In this document: piece by piece, positions 17,700 through 26,907 of the stretch
Position numbering within the stretch: position 1 is the first letter of the stretch
Layout: each line of letters starts with the position of its first letter
DNA from: Actinomycetes bacterium
GTDB lineage: Bacteria; Actinomycetota; Actinomycetes; Actinomycetales; Micrococcaceae
Direction of reading: 5' to 3'
Assembly: GCA_023426375.1 (NCBI GenBank)
Contig: JAFAAV010000073.1
Location: 1-63,494, forward strand
DNA length: 63,494 bases
The notes under the pieces: model-generated
Seen by the model: only the letters and a program-made list of their open reading frames with translations
Told to the model about the DNA's origin: nothing
Database searches by the model: none
Program-made: the position numbers and the translations under genes

Positions 17700-18590
17700 A
17701 TGTCACAACGAATCGTGGCGGCATACGACGGCTCCGACTACAGCGAACGCGCATTGGACTGGGCCATCCAGGAAGCAGCAGCTCAGGAGCTCCCGCTGAA
17801 GATCGTGGTCTCCACCGGTCGCCCCGTGGGTGTGGATCAGTCCCTGTACGGCCCCTTCCTGGATGCAGTGCAGGAAGAATCAGAGAAGCTCGCTCGCGCG
17901 GCCGTGGCCAAGGCCAAGGATGCCGGTGTCCAGGTGCAGGGCATCATCGAGCGCGGTGACGCCGCCGGCGTGATCGTGTACGAAGCCAAGGATTCCTCCC
18001 TGGTGGTGATGGGTAAGCGTGGCCGTCACGGTGTGCGTGGCCGCGTCGGGTCGGTATCGGCCGCGACCGCTTCCCACTCGCCCGTGCCCGTGGTGATCCT
18101 GCCCGAGAGCTGGAACCCGGCTCAGCGTGAATCCCGTCCCGAGGACGAGTCCTTCGAGGGCACCGTGGTGGTTGGTGTGGACAAGCTCGGCGCCAAGAAC
18201 CTGGCCGTGAAGGTGGCAGCTGATTACGCCCGCGCTCACGGACTCACCCTCGCGGTGGTCAGCGTGGTTCCGACCACCAGCTACTTGCCCATGAACTCCT
18301 CCGAGTTGGAGCGTGCGGTGCAGGAGCAGCTGTTGGCCCCGGCCAAGGAACTCACCGAGCAGGTGGCCGAGGAACTGCGTGGCCACTACACGGATCTGAA
18401 CATCGTGACCCGCGTGCTGCAGGGCCGCCCGGCCGATGCCCTGGTGGATGCATCCCGCACCGCAGACCTGCTGGTCATGGGTTCGCGCGGCTACGGCGGA
18501 TTCCGCGGGCTGCTCATGGGATCGGTCTCGCAGGCGGTGCTGGCCGATACTGAGTCCCCGTTGATGATCGTGCCCAACCGCGAAAGCTAG
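17700..18590 (+). CDS. Universal stress protein, tandem two-domain (paralogue)
   Basis: 296 residues from ATG 17700; an upstream in-frame GTG at 17649 overlaps the previous gene but does not match the domain start. Domain 1 begins RIVAAYDGSDYSERALDWAI, with loop VVMGKRGRHGVRGRVGSVS; domain 2 begins VVVGVDKLGAKNLAVKVAA, with loop VMGSRGYGGFRGLLMGSVS. It follows its paralogue by 47 bases and ends at a GC-rich terminator, so the pair is one operon. Probably arose by duplication of the neighbour. Confidence 0.92.
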   Translation: MSQRIVAAYDGSDYSERALDWAIQEAAAQELPLKIVVSTGRPVGVDQSLYGPFLDAVQEESEKLARAAVAKAKDAGVQVQGIIERGDAAGVIVYEAKDSSLVVMGKRGRHGVRGRVGSVSAATASHSPVPVVILPESWNPAQRESRPEDESFEGTVVVGVDKLGAKNLAVKVAADYARAHGLTLAVVSVVPTTSYLPMNSSELERAVQEQLLAPAKELTEQVAEELRGHYTDLNIVTRVLQGRPADALVDASRTADLLVMGSRGYGGFRGLLMGSVSQAVLADTESPLMIVPNRES

Positions 18591-18623
18591 GCAACGTAGC
18601 GCGGGCTAGTCTCCGTGCGACGT

Positions 18624-18661
18624 CGGCGCCCTGTCTCCACCGTGAGGCGGGGCGCCGTTTT
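18624..18661 (+). terminator. Rho-independent terminator after the stress-protein pair
   Basis: CGGCGCCC (18624-18631) pairs perfectly with GGGCGCCG (18650-18657), followed by TTTT. The 18-base loop contains a possible smaller stem. Confidence 0.75.
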
Positions 18662-18732
18662 CATGCTCCGGGCTGATCTCTTGCGGGGTGTCGGCTGCCT
18701 ACGCTGGTGGCAGTCGCAACCAAGGAGGCATC

Positions 18733-19746
18733 ATGCTCACCCTGACGAGTCCCCGTTCTGGCAGGCTCGCCCGCTGGTTCGTGCTCGCTCTTTTCGCGAT
18801 CTTCGCCGCGGTGTCGTTGGTGGCTTGGTCCGCCGACGCCGCTCGCGCCGCCCAGGTGCCACCGCGCCCGGATTCCGGGGCGGTGCTGGACCAGGCTGAC
18901 ATCCTCTCCGATGCCGATGAGCAGCAGATCAACGAGCGGATCGGCCGCGGTAATGAACAGAACGAGTACATCCGTGCGGCCGTGCTGACGGTGGACGGAG
19001 TGGACGGCGATTTCGAAGACTTCACCCGGCAAACCGCTCAAGAATGGGGCGTGGGCGAGGCCGGTCGGAACAACGGCGTACTGATCGTCGCGGACATGGA
19101 TGAGCGTGAGCTGCGAATCGAGGTGGCTGACGGTGCCCGCGAGGTGCTTTCCGATGCCACTGCTCAGGACATTGTGGACGACGACCTCACACCCGGCTTC
19201 AAGGACGAGCAGTACGCGCAGGCCTTCACGGCGACCTTGGATTCGGTGTACGACCAATCCACCCCGGAGGCGGCGGCGCAGGCTGCCGCGGACCGCGAGC
19301 GGACGGGCAACATCGTCAAGTGGGTACTCCTCGGGATTGCTGGCCTGATCGTGGCTGTGGTGATTGCCTTCTTCCTGTGGTGGAGCAAGGACCAGAAGAA
19401 GATCCGCGAGCAGGCGGACCAAGAGATCGAACGCTATCTGCGTGAACACCCGGACGAGGAAATCTCTGACGAGGTACGCAAGCGGTACTACACGTACCGT
19501 TCGAACCACCGGAAACCGCCCAAGGACAGCAAGAAGCCGCCCAAGGCCAAGGATCAAGATGGCGTGGAGCGGGATGTGCAGTACGCATCCACGTTCCAGA
19601 GCTGGTTGCCGCTCTACGTGATGTACCCGGCGATCTATAGCGGCACCAACCACTCCATTTCGTCGAGCGGCTCGTCCGGTTCTGCGGGCACATCGTTCGG
19701 CGGCGGCGGAGGCTTCAGCGGCGGAGGGGCCTCGGGTAGTTTCTGA
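18733..19746 (+). CDS. TPM-domain membrane protein
   Basis: 337 residues from ATG 18733 (AAGGAGG six bases upstream). A signal-like hydrophobic segment (~14-35) is followed by an extracellular TPM (YgcG/Psb32) domain (~48-185) with VLDQADILSDADEQQI and the typical NNGVLIVADMDERELRI. A second membrane helix (~205-228, WVLLGIAGLIVAVVIAFFLW), a basic cytoplasmic part and a Gly/Ser tail follow. TPM proteins are secreted phosphatase-like folds of poorly known role in membrane or photosystem maintenance. Single gene, convergent with pdxT across a palindrome. Confidence 0.88.
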   Translation: MLTLTSPRSGRLARWFVLALFAIFAAVSLVAWSADAARAAQVPPRPDSGAVLDQADILSDADEQQINERIGRGNEQNEYIRAAVLTVDGVDGDFEDFTRQTAQEWGVGEAGRNNGVLIVADMDERELRIEVADGAREVLSDATAQDIVDDDLTPGFKDEQYAQAFTATLDSVYDQSTPEAAAQAAADRERTGNIVKWVLLGIAGLIVAVVIAFFLWWSKDQKKIREQADQEIERYLREHPDEEISDEVRKRYYTYRSNHRKPPKDSKKPPKAKDQDGVERDVQYASTFQSWLPLYVMYPAIYSGTNHSISSSGSSGSAGTSFGGGGGFSGGGASGSF

Positions 19747-19810
19747 CTCGGAAAGTCGGGCCGGATGCGGTCCCGGGTGACATCTGGGGCACCGCTTCGC
19801 GTGATCGACA

Positions 19811-19866
19811 TTTTTGGTAGAGGTGCGCAGCCTTTCTGGTCGAATCGCTGCGTACCTCTACCAAAT
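19811..19866. repeat. Palindrome in the convergent gap TPM/pdxT
   Basis: TTTTGGTAGAGGTGCGCAGC (19812-19831) is inverted as GCTGCGTACCTCTACCAAAT (19847-19866), near-perfect over about 20 bases, loop 15. T-rich on the left and A/T-rich on the right suits a bidirectional terminator. In reverse reading it has the layout GC-N8-word-AAAT, like the repeat units near 41.5 and 60-62 kb but with a different word. Confidence 0.7.
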
Positions 19867-19869
19867 TTG

Positions 19870-20547
19870 TCAGGCGGCCGGGGTTTCCTCTCGCGACCGA
19901 GCACGAACTAGTCCTAAGAGCTCCTCGTGCACCGTGGTGTCCCCGGTGAGCTCGGGGTGGAAGCTGATGGCCAGGATGTTGCCCTGCCGTACCGCCACCA
20001 CCGAGTCCTGATAGCGAGCCAGCACCTCCACGCCGTCACCGACTCGAGTCACTGCGGGCGCGCGAATGAAGGCCGCGCAAACGACGTCGCTCGGGGGCTT
20101 CGCGGCGCCGGCATGCGAGTCGAGGTGGTCGGGAGTCATGGAAGGCCCCGCCCACTGCAACGAAACCTCTGCAGAGTCCACCTGCGAACCGAACGCGTTC
20201 CGGGCCACGGTCACGTCCAGAACGCCCAGGGATTGCTGCCCTGGCGCGGGGTCTTCGATTCGCAAGGCGAGCATGATGAGCCCCGCGCACGTACCCAGGA
20301 CCGGCAACCCCGCTGCGATCACTTCCCGCAGCGGACCGAACAGTCCGAACGTTCGGCACAGTCGATCCATGGTGGAGGACTCACCCCCGGGGAGGACGAG
20401 CGCGTCGATGAGCGGAGCGCCGTCGTCCCCTACGAGATCGGAAGTGGACCGGACGCGAACCGCCCGGGCACCCAGCGACTCGAGCATCGCCAGGTGCTCG
20501 GCCACCCCGCCCTGAAGGGCGAGAACACCGACGACCGGTTGAGTCAC
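19870..20547 (-). CDS. pdxT: Pyridoxal 5'-phosphate synthase glutaminase subunit PdxT
   Basis: 225-residue class I glutaminase that supplies ammonia to PdxS for PLP synthesis. Motifs are VGVLALQGGVAEH, PGGESSTM (54-60) and the nucleophile Cys87 in LGTCAGLI; the His-Glu pair is in SFHPELT. The GTG start at 20547 overlaps the pdxS stop (GTGA), so translation is coupled and the PdxS:PdxT ratio can be kept near the 12:12 complex. Last gene of the pdxST operon. Confidence 0.95.
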   Translation of the reverse strand: MTQPVVGVLALQGGVAEHLAMLESLGARAVRVRSTSDLVGDDGAPLIDALVLPGGESSTMDRLCRTFGLFGPLREVIAAGLPVLGTCAGLIMLALRIEDPAPGQQSLGVLDVTVARNAFGSQVDSAEVSLQWAGPSMTPDHLDSHAGAAKPPSDVVCAAFIRAPAVTRVGDGVEVLARYQDSVVAVRQGNILAISFHPELTGDTTVHEELLGLVRARSREETPAA

Positions 20548-21473
20548 CAGCCGCGCTCCGCGAGGCGGTGCGGTGCGGCCAGGTCTGCCACGTTGATGCC
20601 GACCATGGCTTCGCCGAGGCCGCGGGAGGCTTCGGCGATGCGGGCGGGGTCGTCGTAGTAGGCGGTCGCGGCTACGATGGCGCGGGCGCGCTCGGCCGGG
20701 TTGCCGGACTTGAAGATGCCGGAGCCCACGAACACGCCGTCCGCGCCCAGCTGCATCATCATCGCGGCATCCGCGGGAGTGGCAATGCCGCCAGCGGTGA
20801 ACAGCACCACGGGCAGCTTGCCGGTGCGGGCCACCTCGACCACTAGCTCGTACGGTGCGGACAGTTCCTTGGCCTTCACGTAGAGGGCATCCGGGGAGAC
20901 GGTGTAGAGGCCCTGCAGCTCTGCGATCTGCGAGCGGATGGTGCGGATGTGGCGGGTGGCCTCGGAGACGTCGCCGGTGCCAGCCTCGCCCTTGGAACGA
21001 ATCATGGCCGCGCCCTCGGTGATGCGGCGCAGCGCCTCGCCCAGGTTGGTCGCCCCGCACACGAACGGCACGGTGAAGCGGTGCTTGTCGATGTGATTGA
21101 CGAAGTCAGCGGGGGAAAGCACCTCGGACTCGTCGATGTAGTCCACCTTCAGATGCTCCAGAACCTGCGCCTCCACGAAGTGGCCGATCCGCGCCTTGGC
21201 CATCACCGGAATGGATACGGTATCGATGATCTGCTCGATGAGATCCGGGTCGCTCATACGGGCCACGCCACCCTGGGCGCGGATATCCGCGGGCACGCGT
21301 TCGAGCGCCATCACGGCAACGGCGCCGGAATCTTCGGCGATTTTGGCCTGCTCGGCGGTGACCACGTCCATGATCACACCGCCCTTGAGCATGTCGGCCA
21401 GCCCGCTCTTGACCAGCTTGGATCCGGTCACGGGGGTCTTGTTGTCAGCGGGAGAGTGCACGGTGTGAGTCAT
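20544..21473 (-). CDS. pdxS: Pyridoxal 5'-phosphate synthase lyase subunit PdxS
   Basis: 309 residues from ATG 21473; ATG 21482 and TTG 21494 are in-frame alternatives and none has a clear binding site. PdxS makes PLP from ribose 5-phosphate, glyceraldehyde 3-phosphate and ammonia. The TIM barrel shows MLKGGVIMDVVTAEQAKIAE, the Schiff-base region IPVMAKARIGHF, and RSKGEAGTGDVSEA with the second catalytic lysine. Highly conserved throughout. Divergent from pdxR; the gap has two PdxR-type motifs. Confidence 0.96.
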   Translation of the reverse strand: MTHTVHSPADNKTPVTGSKLVKSGLADMLKGGVIMDVVTAEQAKIAEDSGAVAVMALERVPADIRAQGGVARMSDPDLIEQIIDTVSIPVMAKARIGHFVEAQVLEHLKVDYIDESEVLSPADFVNHIDKHRFTVPFVCGATNLGEALRRITEGAAMIRSKGEAGTGDVSEATRHIRTIRSQIAELQGLYTVSPDALYVKAKELSAPYELVVEVARTGKLPVVLFTAGGIATPADAAMMMQLGADGVFVGSGIFKSGNPAERARAIVAATAYYDDPARIAEASRGLGEAMVGINVADLAAPHRLAERGW

Positions 21474-21492
21474 GCTGACCATGCTGCGCGCC

Positions 21493-21543
21493 AAAGTGGC
21501 CCGGTAACAGATCCATAATTGAGTAATTCCAGTAGTCCACTTT
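21493..21543. promoter_or_regulatory. PdxR-type operator pair between pdxS and pdxR
   Basis: AAAGTGG occurs on the plus strand at 21493-21499, and AAAGTGGACTA on the minus strand at 21543-21533. The second equals the PdxR motif I recall from Corynebacterium (AAAGTGG-W-CTA). The two face each other across the intergenic promoter region, fitting control of both pdxST and pdxR. Confidence 0.65.
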
Positions 21544-21553
21544 GGAGGAACAC

Positions 21554-23092
21554 ATGCGACATGCGCGCGCGGTGGATGTGCCGCTGTCGGTCGACCGGTC
21601 CTCGGGCGTCTCGCTCGGCGAGCAGCTCGTCGGCCAAGTCCGTGACCTAGTCGCCCGCGGTGTCCTGTGCGCAGGGGATCCGTTGCCGTCCTCGCGGGTG
21701 CTTGCAGAGCGATTGGGGATTTCGCGCGGCACGGTGGTCACGGCGTGGGACGTCCTCGCGGGGGAGGGGTACCTCACCGCCGACCGCGGAGCCACGCGCA
21801 TTGCGCCGGACGTTCGCGTGGCCCCCGCGGCGAGCGAACTCCGTATTTCGACGACGCCGCTCCATTCCTCCCGCACGCGACGTAGCGTTGCGAGTACAGG
21901 ACAGATCGACCTACGACCCGGCAAAGCGGTCATCGCGGAACTGGATACCCCGGCCTGGCGGGGTGCCTGGCGTGACGCTGCGAGTGCCAATGCGGGGACC
22001 GTCCCGTTGCGGCAGCATCTGGTCGAATACTTGCGATTGAACCGAGGGGTGGTGAGAGAACCGGACGACATTGTCATCACTGCGGGTGCCCGCGACGGAC
22101 TTCAGTTGGTCCTGCGAGTCCTGGGCGCACTGCGCGGACGCCGTCTACGCGTGGCCGTGGAAGACCCCGGGTACTCCGCCCTGCGCAGGGTCGTTGAGGG
22201 CACCGGTCACATTGCGATACCGATTCCCGTGGACGAGTTCGGTCTGAACCCGGCCAGCCTCCCCACCGGCGACTGGGCGGGAACCGGAACGTGGGATGTC
22301 GCGGAGACTCCGGACGCCGTGGTCGTGACACCGGGGCATCAGTACCCGTTGGGTGGCACCATGCCCGTGAGCCGCAGGCTGGAACTGCTGCGGTGGGCGC
22401 GGCAACACAGTGCCGTGGTCATCGAGGACGACTACGACTCCGAGCTGCGCTACACCGGCCAACCCCTGCCCGCGCTCGCCGCACTGGATGCCGATCGGGA
22501 CACCGTGGTCACCCTCGGCAGCTTCACCAAGGTGTTGGGCAACGGCGTGGGCGTGGGGCACCTCGTCGCACCCGATGACCTGCTCCCAAGGCTGCACACC
22601 CTGCGTGTCGAGCTGGGATCACCAGTCTCTGCGGTGGCTCAGCGAGCGATCGCTCGGTTCATGGACTCGGGTCACTTGCAGCGCCACACCGCTCGGATGC
22701 GCCGCGCCTATCGTCGACGCCGCTCGCTCATCGCCCACGCGCTCGCGGACCTTCCTGGTGTGGCCGTGGTGCCCATGGCCGGTGGTTCGCACGCCGTGAT
22801 CCAGGTGCCGGACGAAGCTGCGGCGGTCGTGGAGGCGGCCCAACGCGGAGTCCTGGTCAGCGGGCTGGGGGAGTACTGGGCGGCGTCGGCGTCCCGAGCA
22901 GAAACGCGCACGATGACGCCCGCCAGGGATGCGGCAGAAGTGGCACCGGCCGAACCGCGCGCAGACCCGCGCGAGGGGCTGGTGCTGGGTCTGACGGCGT
23001 CGGACGCCGAACTAGAGAAAGGAATGCAAGTATTGCGGGACGTACTCAAGCCGCACCCGAGGAAACATCTGGCCCAGCACGGGCGCCAGTGA
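21554..23092 (+). CDS. pdxR: MocR/GntR-family regulator with aminotransferase domain, PdxR
   Basis: 512 residues from ATG 21554 (GGAGGA five bases upstream). The N-terminal winged helix (~20-80) includes LPSSRVLAERLGISRGTVVT. A fold-type I aminotransferase domain (~110-500) has TPGHQYPLGGTMP, VIEDDYDSELRY and the PLP-lysine motif LGSFTKVLGNGVGVG. MocR proteins sense PLP. Adjacent divergent pdxST strongly suggests it activates PLP synthesis when PLP is low. An Ala/Arg/Pro-rich insert (SASRAETRTMTPARDAAEVA) near residue 445 is unusual. MocR members are regulators, not active transaminases. Confidence 0.9.
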   Translation: MRHARAVDVPLSVDRSSGVSLGEQLVGQVRDLVARGVLCAGDPLPSSRVLAERLGISRGTVVTAWDVLAGEGYLTADRGATRIAPDVRVAPAASELRISTTPLHSSRTRRSVASTGQIDLRPGKAVIAELDTPAWRGAWRDAASANAGTVPLRQHLVEYLRLNRGVVREPDDIVITAGARDGLQLVLRVLGALRGRRLRVAVEDPGYSALRRVVEGTGHIAIPIPVDEFGLNPASLPTGDWAGTGTWDVAETPDAVVVTPGHQYPLGGTMPVSRRLELLRWARQHSAVVIEDDYDSELRYTGQPLPALAALDADRDTVVTLGSFTKVLGNGVGVGHLVAPDDLLPRLHTLRVELGSPVSAVAQRAIARFMDSGHLQRHTARMRRAYRRRRSLIAHALADLPGVAVVPMAGGSHAVIQVPDEAAAVVEAAQRGVLVSGLGEYWAASASRAETRTMTPARDAAEVAPAEPRADPREGLVLGLTASDAELEKGMQVLRDVLKPHPRKHLAQHGRQ

Positions 23093-23175
23093 ACACCAAG
23101 TTCTGTTCCCGGACGGCCCGTAGTTGTCTCCACTAGACTGGCCCGGTCCCACCCCGCCAATGAGGAGTATTTCGC

Positions 23176-23829
23176 GTGTCTCAGCAGATCCCGTCCCCCC
23201 GCGGCGGAGCATCCGGCGGCCATCGCAACGGAACGGATGTGCGGCACGACCTGTGGGTGCCCACGCTGGTTCGGGCCCTGGTCGCGCTGGTGTTCGGTGC
23301 GGTCACGATCTTCTGGCAGGAACCCACCGAGAACGCGACACCGTGGGCCCTCGGCCTGTTCCTGGTCGGCACGGGTGGCGCGTGGCTGTTCCTGCACTTC
23401 CGTATGAAGGCCCGTGAGAACGTCGACCTCGGCTCCTTGGCCAACATCCCCCAGCTCGCGGGAATCCTGTACATTCTGGGCGGCGCGCTCGTCGCGATCA
23501 TGGCGCAGCAGAACTGGCTGTTCGTGCTGCTCGCCGCCATGGTGCTCGGACTCTGCGGCATTCTCGAACTCGCCCTGGGCCTGCGATTCCGCCAGAGCTT
23601 CCCGCTCGGCAGGGACTGGACCCTCAGCGGTCTGGTGACCGTGGGCGCAGGTATGGGCATGATGCTCGTGGAGACCCTGGGTGCCAAAGCGGAGCTGGGC
23701 GTTGTTGGTGGCGCGGCCATCATCATTGGCGTTACCCAATTCATCGCGGCCCTGAGTTTGCGGCACGATGCGCTCGCAGCGGACCGCGCGGGCTCCCCTG
23801 ATAGTGACCGGATAAACGGCGTAGACTGA
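23176..23829 (+). CDS. HdeD/DUF308-like membrane protein
   Basis: 217 residues, GTG start with AGGAG seven or eight bases upstream. About six short hydrophobic helices are arranged as three similar hairpins (~28-48, 57-72, 88-104, 108-130, 140-160, 168-190), with polar N- and C-termini. The repeat hairpin layout resembles HdeD/DUF308 proteins, linked to acid stress in enterics, but the match is by pattern only. It is followed 47 bases later by another small membrane protein in the same direction. Specific role unknown. Confidence 0.6.
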   Translation: MSQQIPSPRGGASGGHRNGTDVRHDLWVPTLVRALVALVFGAVTIFWQEPTENATPWALGLFLVGTGGAWLFLHFRMKARENVDLGSLANIPQLAGILYILGGALVAIMAQQNWLFVLLAAMVLGLCGILELALGLRFRQSFPLGRDWTLSGLVTVGAGMGMMLVETLGAKAELGVVGGAAIIIGVTQFIAALSLRHDALAADRAGSPDSDRINGVD

Positions 23830-23876
23830 TCAGTCGATCTCAACAATTTTTCGCAAGTTTCCGTAGGAGGATTCAC

Positions 23877-24329
23877 GTGGCCCAGCGCACCGAGCACAAC
23901 GGCCGTCGCAAGACTGATATCAAGGGTCCCCTTGTCATCTCAGCCGTGCTGGCAGCTGTCGCCTTCGTGGTGGTCTCGGTAGCAGCCGCGGGCGGTACCG
24001 ATAACGCCGCGCGCGTGGGACTGGGCCTGATCGCCGCGGGCATTGCGTTCATCGCGTCCGTGGTCGTGTGCTCCACGCTCATGCTCCTGGAGAAGCCCAA
24101 CAACCCCGAACTCGGTCAGGGCACCGGCGTGAACCGTTCCTCGGCCAAACTGTTCGCGGAGAACAAGGCCCGCCGTCAGGCCGAGCAGGCACGTGGCGAG
24201 GGTTCGGGGACCGCGTCGCCCCGCAAGACTTCCGGTGCTGCCGACTCCACGACCAACGGCGAACCCCAGTACGGCCAGCGCGTGCGCCCCGATACCAAGG
24301 GTGAGGAACCGGGTTCGAGCAGCCGCTGA
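23877..24329 (+). CDS. Small two-helix membrane protein
   Basis: 150 residues from GTG 23877 (AGGAGG seven bases upstream). Two membrane helices (VISAVLAAVAFVVVSVAAAG and LGLIAAGIAFIASVVVCSTL) precede a ~75-residue charged cytoplasmic tail rich in Lys/Arg/Glu/Gly. No catalytic motif. Probably co-transcribed with the preceding membrane gene; ends at a perfect hairpin. Function unknown. Confidence 0.7.
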   Translation: MAQRTEHNGRRKTDIKGPLVISAVLAAVAFVVVSVAAAGGTDNAARVGLGLIAAGIAFIASVVVCSTLMLLEKPNNPELGQGTGVNRSSAKLFAENKARRQAEQARGEGSGTASPRKTSGAADSTTNGEPQYGQRVRPDTKGEEPGSSSR

Positions 24330-24348
24330 TCCCCACCTGAATACAGAC

Positions 24349-24385
24349 GAACGCCCTGGACTGCGAAACACAGTCCAGGGCGTTC
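24349..24385. terminator. Bidirectional stem-loop between convergent genes
   Basis: A perfect 15-base-pair stem, GAACGCCCTGGACTG (24349-24363) with CAGTCCAGGGCGTTC (24371-24385), and loop CGAAACA. It sits midway between the small membrane gene and copA, which converge, so it can end both transcripts. Confidence 0.8.
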
Positions 24386-24411
24386 CTTCATGTTTGAGCG
24401 ACGAGCGGCGT

Positions 24412-26907
24412 TTACCGCCCGAACCGCTTCAACCGCAGGGAGTTCAGCACCACGAACACGGAGCTGAAGGCCATGGCGGCACCGGCGATCATGGGGTTCA
24501 GGAAGCCCAGCGCAGCCACGGGGATGGCCACCACGTTGTAGGCGAAGGCCCAGAACAGGTTGGACTTGATGATCCCCAAGGTCTTGCGGGACAGCTTGAT
24601 CGCGGTGGGGATGGCGGTCAGTTCGCTGCGGACCACGGTGATGTCCGCGGCCTGCATGGCAGCATCCGTACCGGAACCCATGGCGATGCCCAGGTCCGCC
24701 TGGGTGAGGGCCGGAGCGTCGTTGACGCCGTCGCCCACCATGGCCACCACGCGACCCTGCTTTTGCAGGTCGGTCACGGCCTGAACCTTGCCGTCCGGGG
24801 TGACATCCGCGATGACATCCTCCGGGGCGATGCCCACCTGTTCCGCCACGGAACGTGCCACGGCAGAATGGTCACCGGTCAGCAAGACCGGGCGCAGACC
24901 CAGTTCCTTGAGCTGTGCAATTGCCTGAGCGGACTCTTCTTTGATGGTGTCCTGCAGGTCGATCAGGCCGGCCAGGTTGCCGTCCACGGCCACCAGGATG
25001 GTGGTGAAACCGTCCGCGCGTGCGTGCTCGAGGGCCTCGCGATCGGTCTCCGACAGGCGCACACCGTTCTTGGCCAGCCACTGTTCGCGACCCACCACCA
25101 CGGAGCGAGATTGCATGCCGTCAGCGACATACGCCTTCACGCCACCCCCGGGAGCGGACTGGAAGCGAGCCACCTGGAAGCGCTGCGACGAGGCATCCGC
25201 GATGGCCCGAGCGATCGGGTGCTCCGAGTAGTCCTCTACTGCCGCAGCGAAGTCCAGCACCTGGTCCTTGGACCACTGGGACACCGAGTTCACGGCCGTC
25301 ACGGAGAGCTCGCCGCGGGTCACGGTGCCGGTCTTGTCCAGCAGGATGGTGTCCACGTTGCGGGAGTCCTCGAGCACCTCCGCGGAGGTAATGAGAATGC
25401 CCATCTGAGCGCCACGACCCGTGCCGGTCAGCAGGGCGGTGGGAGTTGCCAGACCAAGCGCACACGGACACGCAATTACCAACACGGAGACCGCAGCCAC
25501 GAAGGCCTGATCCACGTTGCCGGTCACGAGCAGCCAGATCACCAGGGTCAGCAGGGCAATGCCGATGACCACGGGGACGAACACGGACGAGATCTTGTCT
25601 GCCAGGCGCGCCACGGGGGCCTTGGTCGCCTGCGCGCGAGCCACGGTGCGGCCCATGGACGCGAGCACGGTATCGGAGCCCACACGAGTAGCTTCCGCGA
25701 CCAGACGTCCCGTCGTGTTCACGGTGGCACCGGTCAACTCGTCACCCGTACTGACTTCCACGGGCATGGATTCACCGGTCAGCATGGACGCGTCCACGGC
25801 AGATTCGCCGGAGATCACCACGGAGTCCGTGGCGATCTTCTCACCCGGGCGCACCACGAAACGGTCGCCCACCTTCAGCTGCTCCACGGGAATGGAGCGT
25901 TCGGTTCCGTCCTCGTTGAGTACGGTTGCCTGCTGTGCGCCCAGGTTCAGTAGCGCCTTGAGCGCCTCACCGGAGCGAGCCTTCGCGCGGGCCTCGAGCC
26001 AGCGGCCAAGCAACAGGAACGTGGTGATGATGGCCGCGGATTCGAAGTACAGCTGGTGGCTGGACATGTCCATGGCCTGACCGGGGTGCGCGTGCGCGGT
26101 CATCCCCGGATCTACGAGCAGGTGCCACAGCGAGAACAGGTAGGCGGCGGCCACACCCATCGACACCAGGGTGTCCATGGTGGAGGAGAAGTGCCGTGCG
26201 TTGATGGCGGTGGCCTTGTGGAACGGCCACGCACTCCACGTCACGACCGGCAGCGTCAACGCCGCGGCGATCCAGCCCCAGTGCGGGAACTGCGCGCCCG
26301 GAATCATCGAGATGACGAACACCGGTACGGAGAAGATCGCGGCCACGATCAGGCGGATCCCCAGGTCCCGCCGGCGCTTGTCCGCGGGGGACATATCGGT
26401 GGCCGGGTCTGTGGAGTCGGTGTTGCGTTCCACCTCCCGTTCTACGGGGACCGACGACGCCGCTCCATCACCTTCCGTGGCAGGCTTCCCGGAATCCTCG
26501 GAGGCACCGGACGTTCCGGACGTCCCCGAATGCGTCGCGGTCGTCGAACCTGCCTGTGCAGTTCGCTCGCCGCGGCTGGAATTGGAGGCCGCGGCGTCGT
26601 CGTCCGTGGTGCGAGAATCTTCGCGGGGCGAGGCAGATGAGGCCCCGCCCGTGATTTCCGCGCCGTAACCGGCCTTCTTGATCGTCTCGACGATCTGCTC
26701 GTCGGAGATGTCCGTCGGAACCTTCACGGACGCGGACTCGAGGGCCAGGTTGACCGCGGGATCCACGCCGTCGATCTTGCGCAGCTTGCGCTCGATGCGG
26801 CCCACACACGAGGCGCAGGTCATCCCACTGATCTGAAGATCCAGATCACGCAGCGGGCCGTGGACCTGGGTATCTGTGACGGGGGATTGAGTGGATTGAT
26901 TAGACAA
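24412..26907 (-). CDS. copA: Copper-exporting P1B-type ATPase CopA
   Basis: 831-residue pump that exports Cu(I). The N-terminal HMA domain has ligand motif GMTCASC (Cys31, Cys34). After a long low-complexity Ser/Thr/Glu/Ala linker (~87-170) come eight membrane helices. Cu-site motif CPC is at 480-482, phosphorylation motif DKTGT begins at Asp524, with SEHPIARAI (the HP motif) and GDGVNDAP further on. Its ATG overlaps the end of copZ by 8 bases. The linker is longer than usual and may give the HMA domain freedom to dock CopZ. Third gene of the csoR operon. Confidence 0.96.
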   Translation of the reverse strand: MSNQSTQSPVTDTQVHGPLRDLDLQISGMTCASCVGRIERKLRKIDGVDPAVNLALESASVKVPTDISDEQIVETIKKAGYGAEITGGASSASPREDSRTTDDDAAASNSSRGERTAQAGSTTATHSGTSGTSGASEDSGKPATEGDGAASSVPVEREVERNTDSTDPATDMSPADKRRRDLGIRLIVAAIFSVPVFVISMIPGAQFPHWGWIAAALTLPVVTWSAWPFHKATAINARHFSSTMDTLVSMGVAAAYLFSLWHLLVDPGMTAHAHPGQAMDMSSHQLYFESAAIITTFLLLGRWLEARAKARSGEALKALLNLGAQQATVLNEDGTERSIPVEQLKVGDRFVVRPGEKIATDSVVISGESAVDASMLTGESMPVEVSTGDELTGATVNTTGRLVAEATRVGSDTVLASMGRTVARAQATKAPVARLADKISSVFVPVVIGIALLTLVIWLLVTGNVDQAFVAAVSVLVIACPCALGLATPTALLTGTGRGAQMGILITSAEVLEDSRNVDTILLDKTGTVTRGELSVTAVNSVSQWSKDQVLDFAAAVEDYSEHPIARAIADASSQRFQVARFQSAPGGGVKAYVADGMQSRSVVVGREQWLAKNGVRLSETDREALEHARADGFTTILVAVDGNLAGLIDLQDTIKEESAQAIAQLKELGLRPVLLTGDHSAVARSVAEQVGIAPEDVIADVTPDGKVQAVTDLQKQGRVVAMVGDGVNDAPALTQADLGIAMGSGTDAAMQAADITVVRSELTAIPTAIKLSRKTLGIIKSNLFWAFAYNVVAIPVAALGFLNPMIAGAAMAFSSVFVVLNSLRLKRFGR

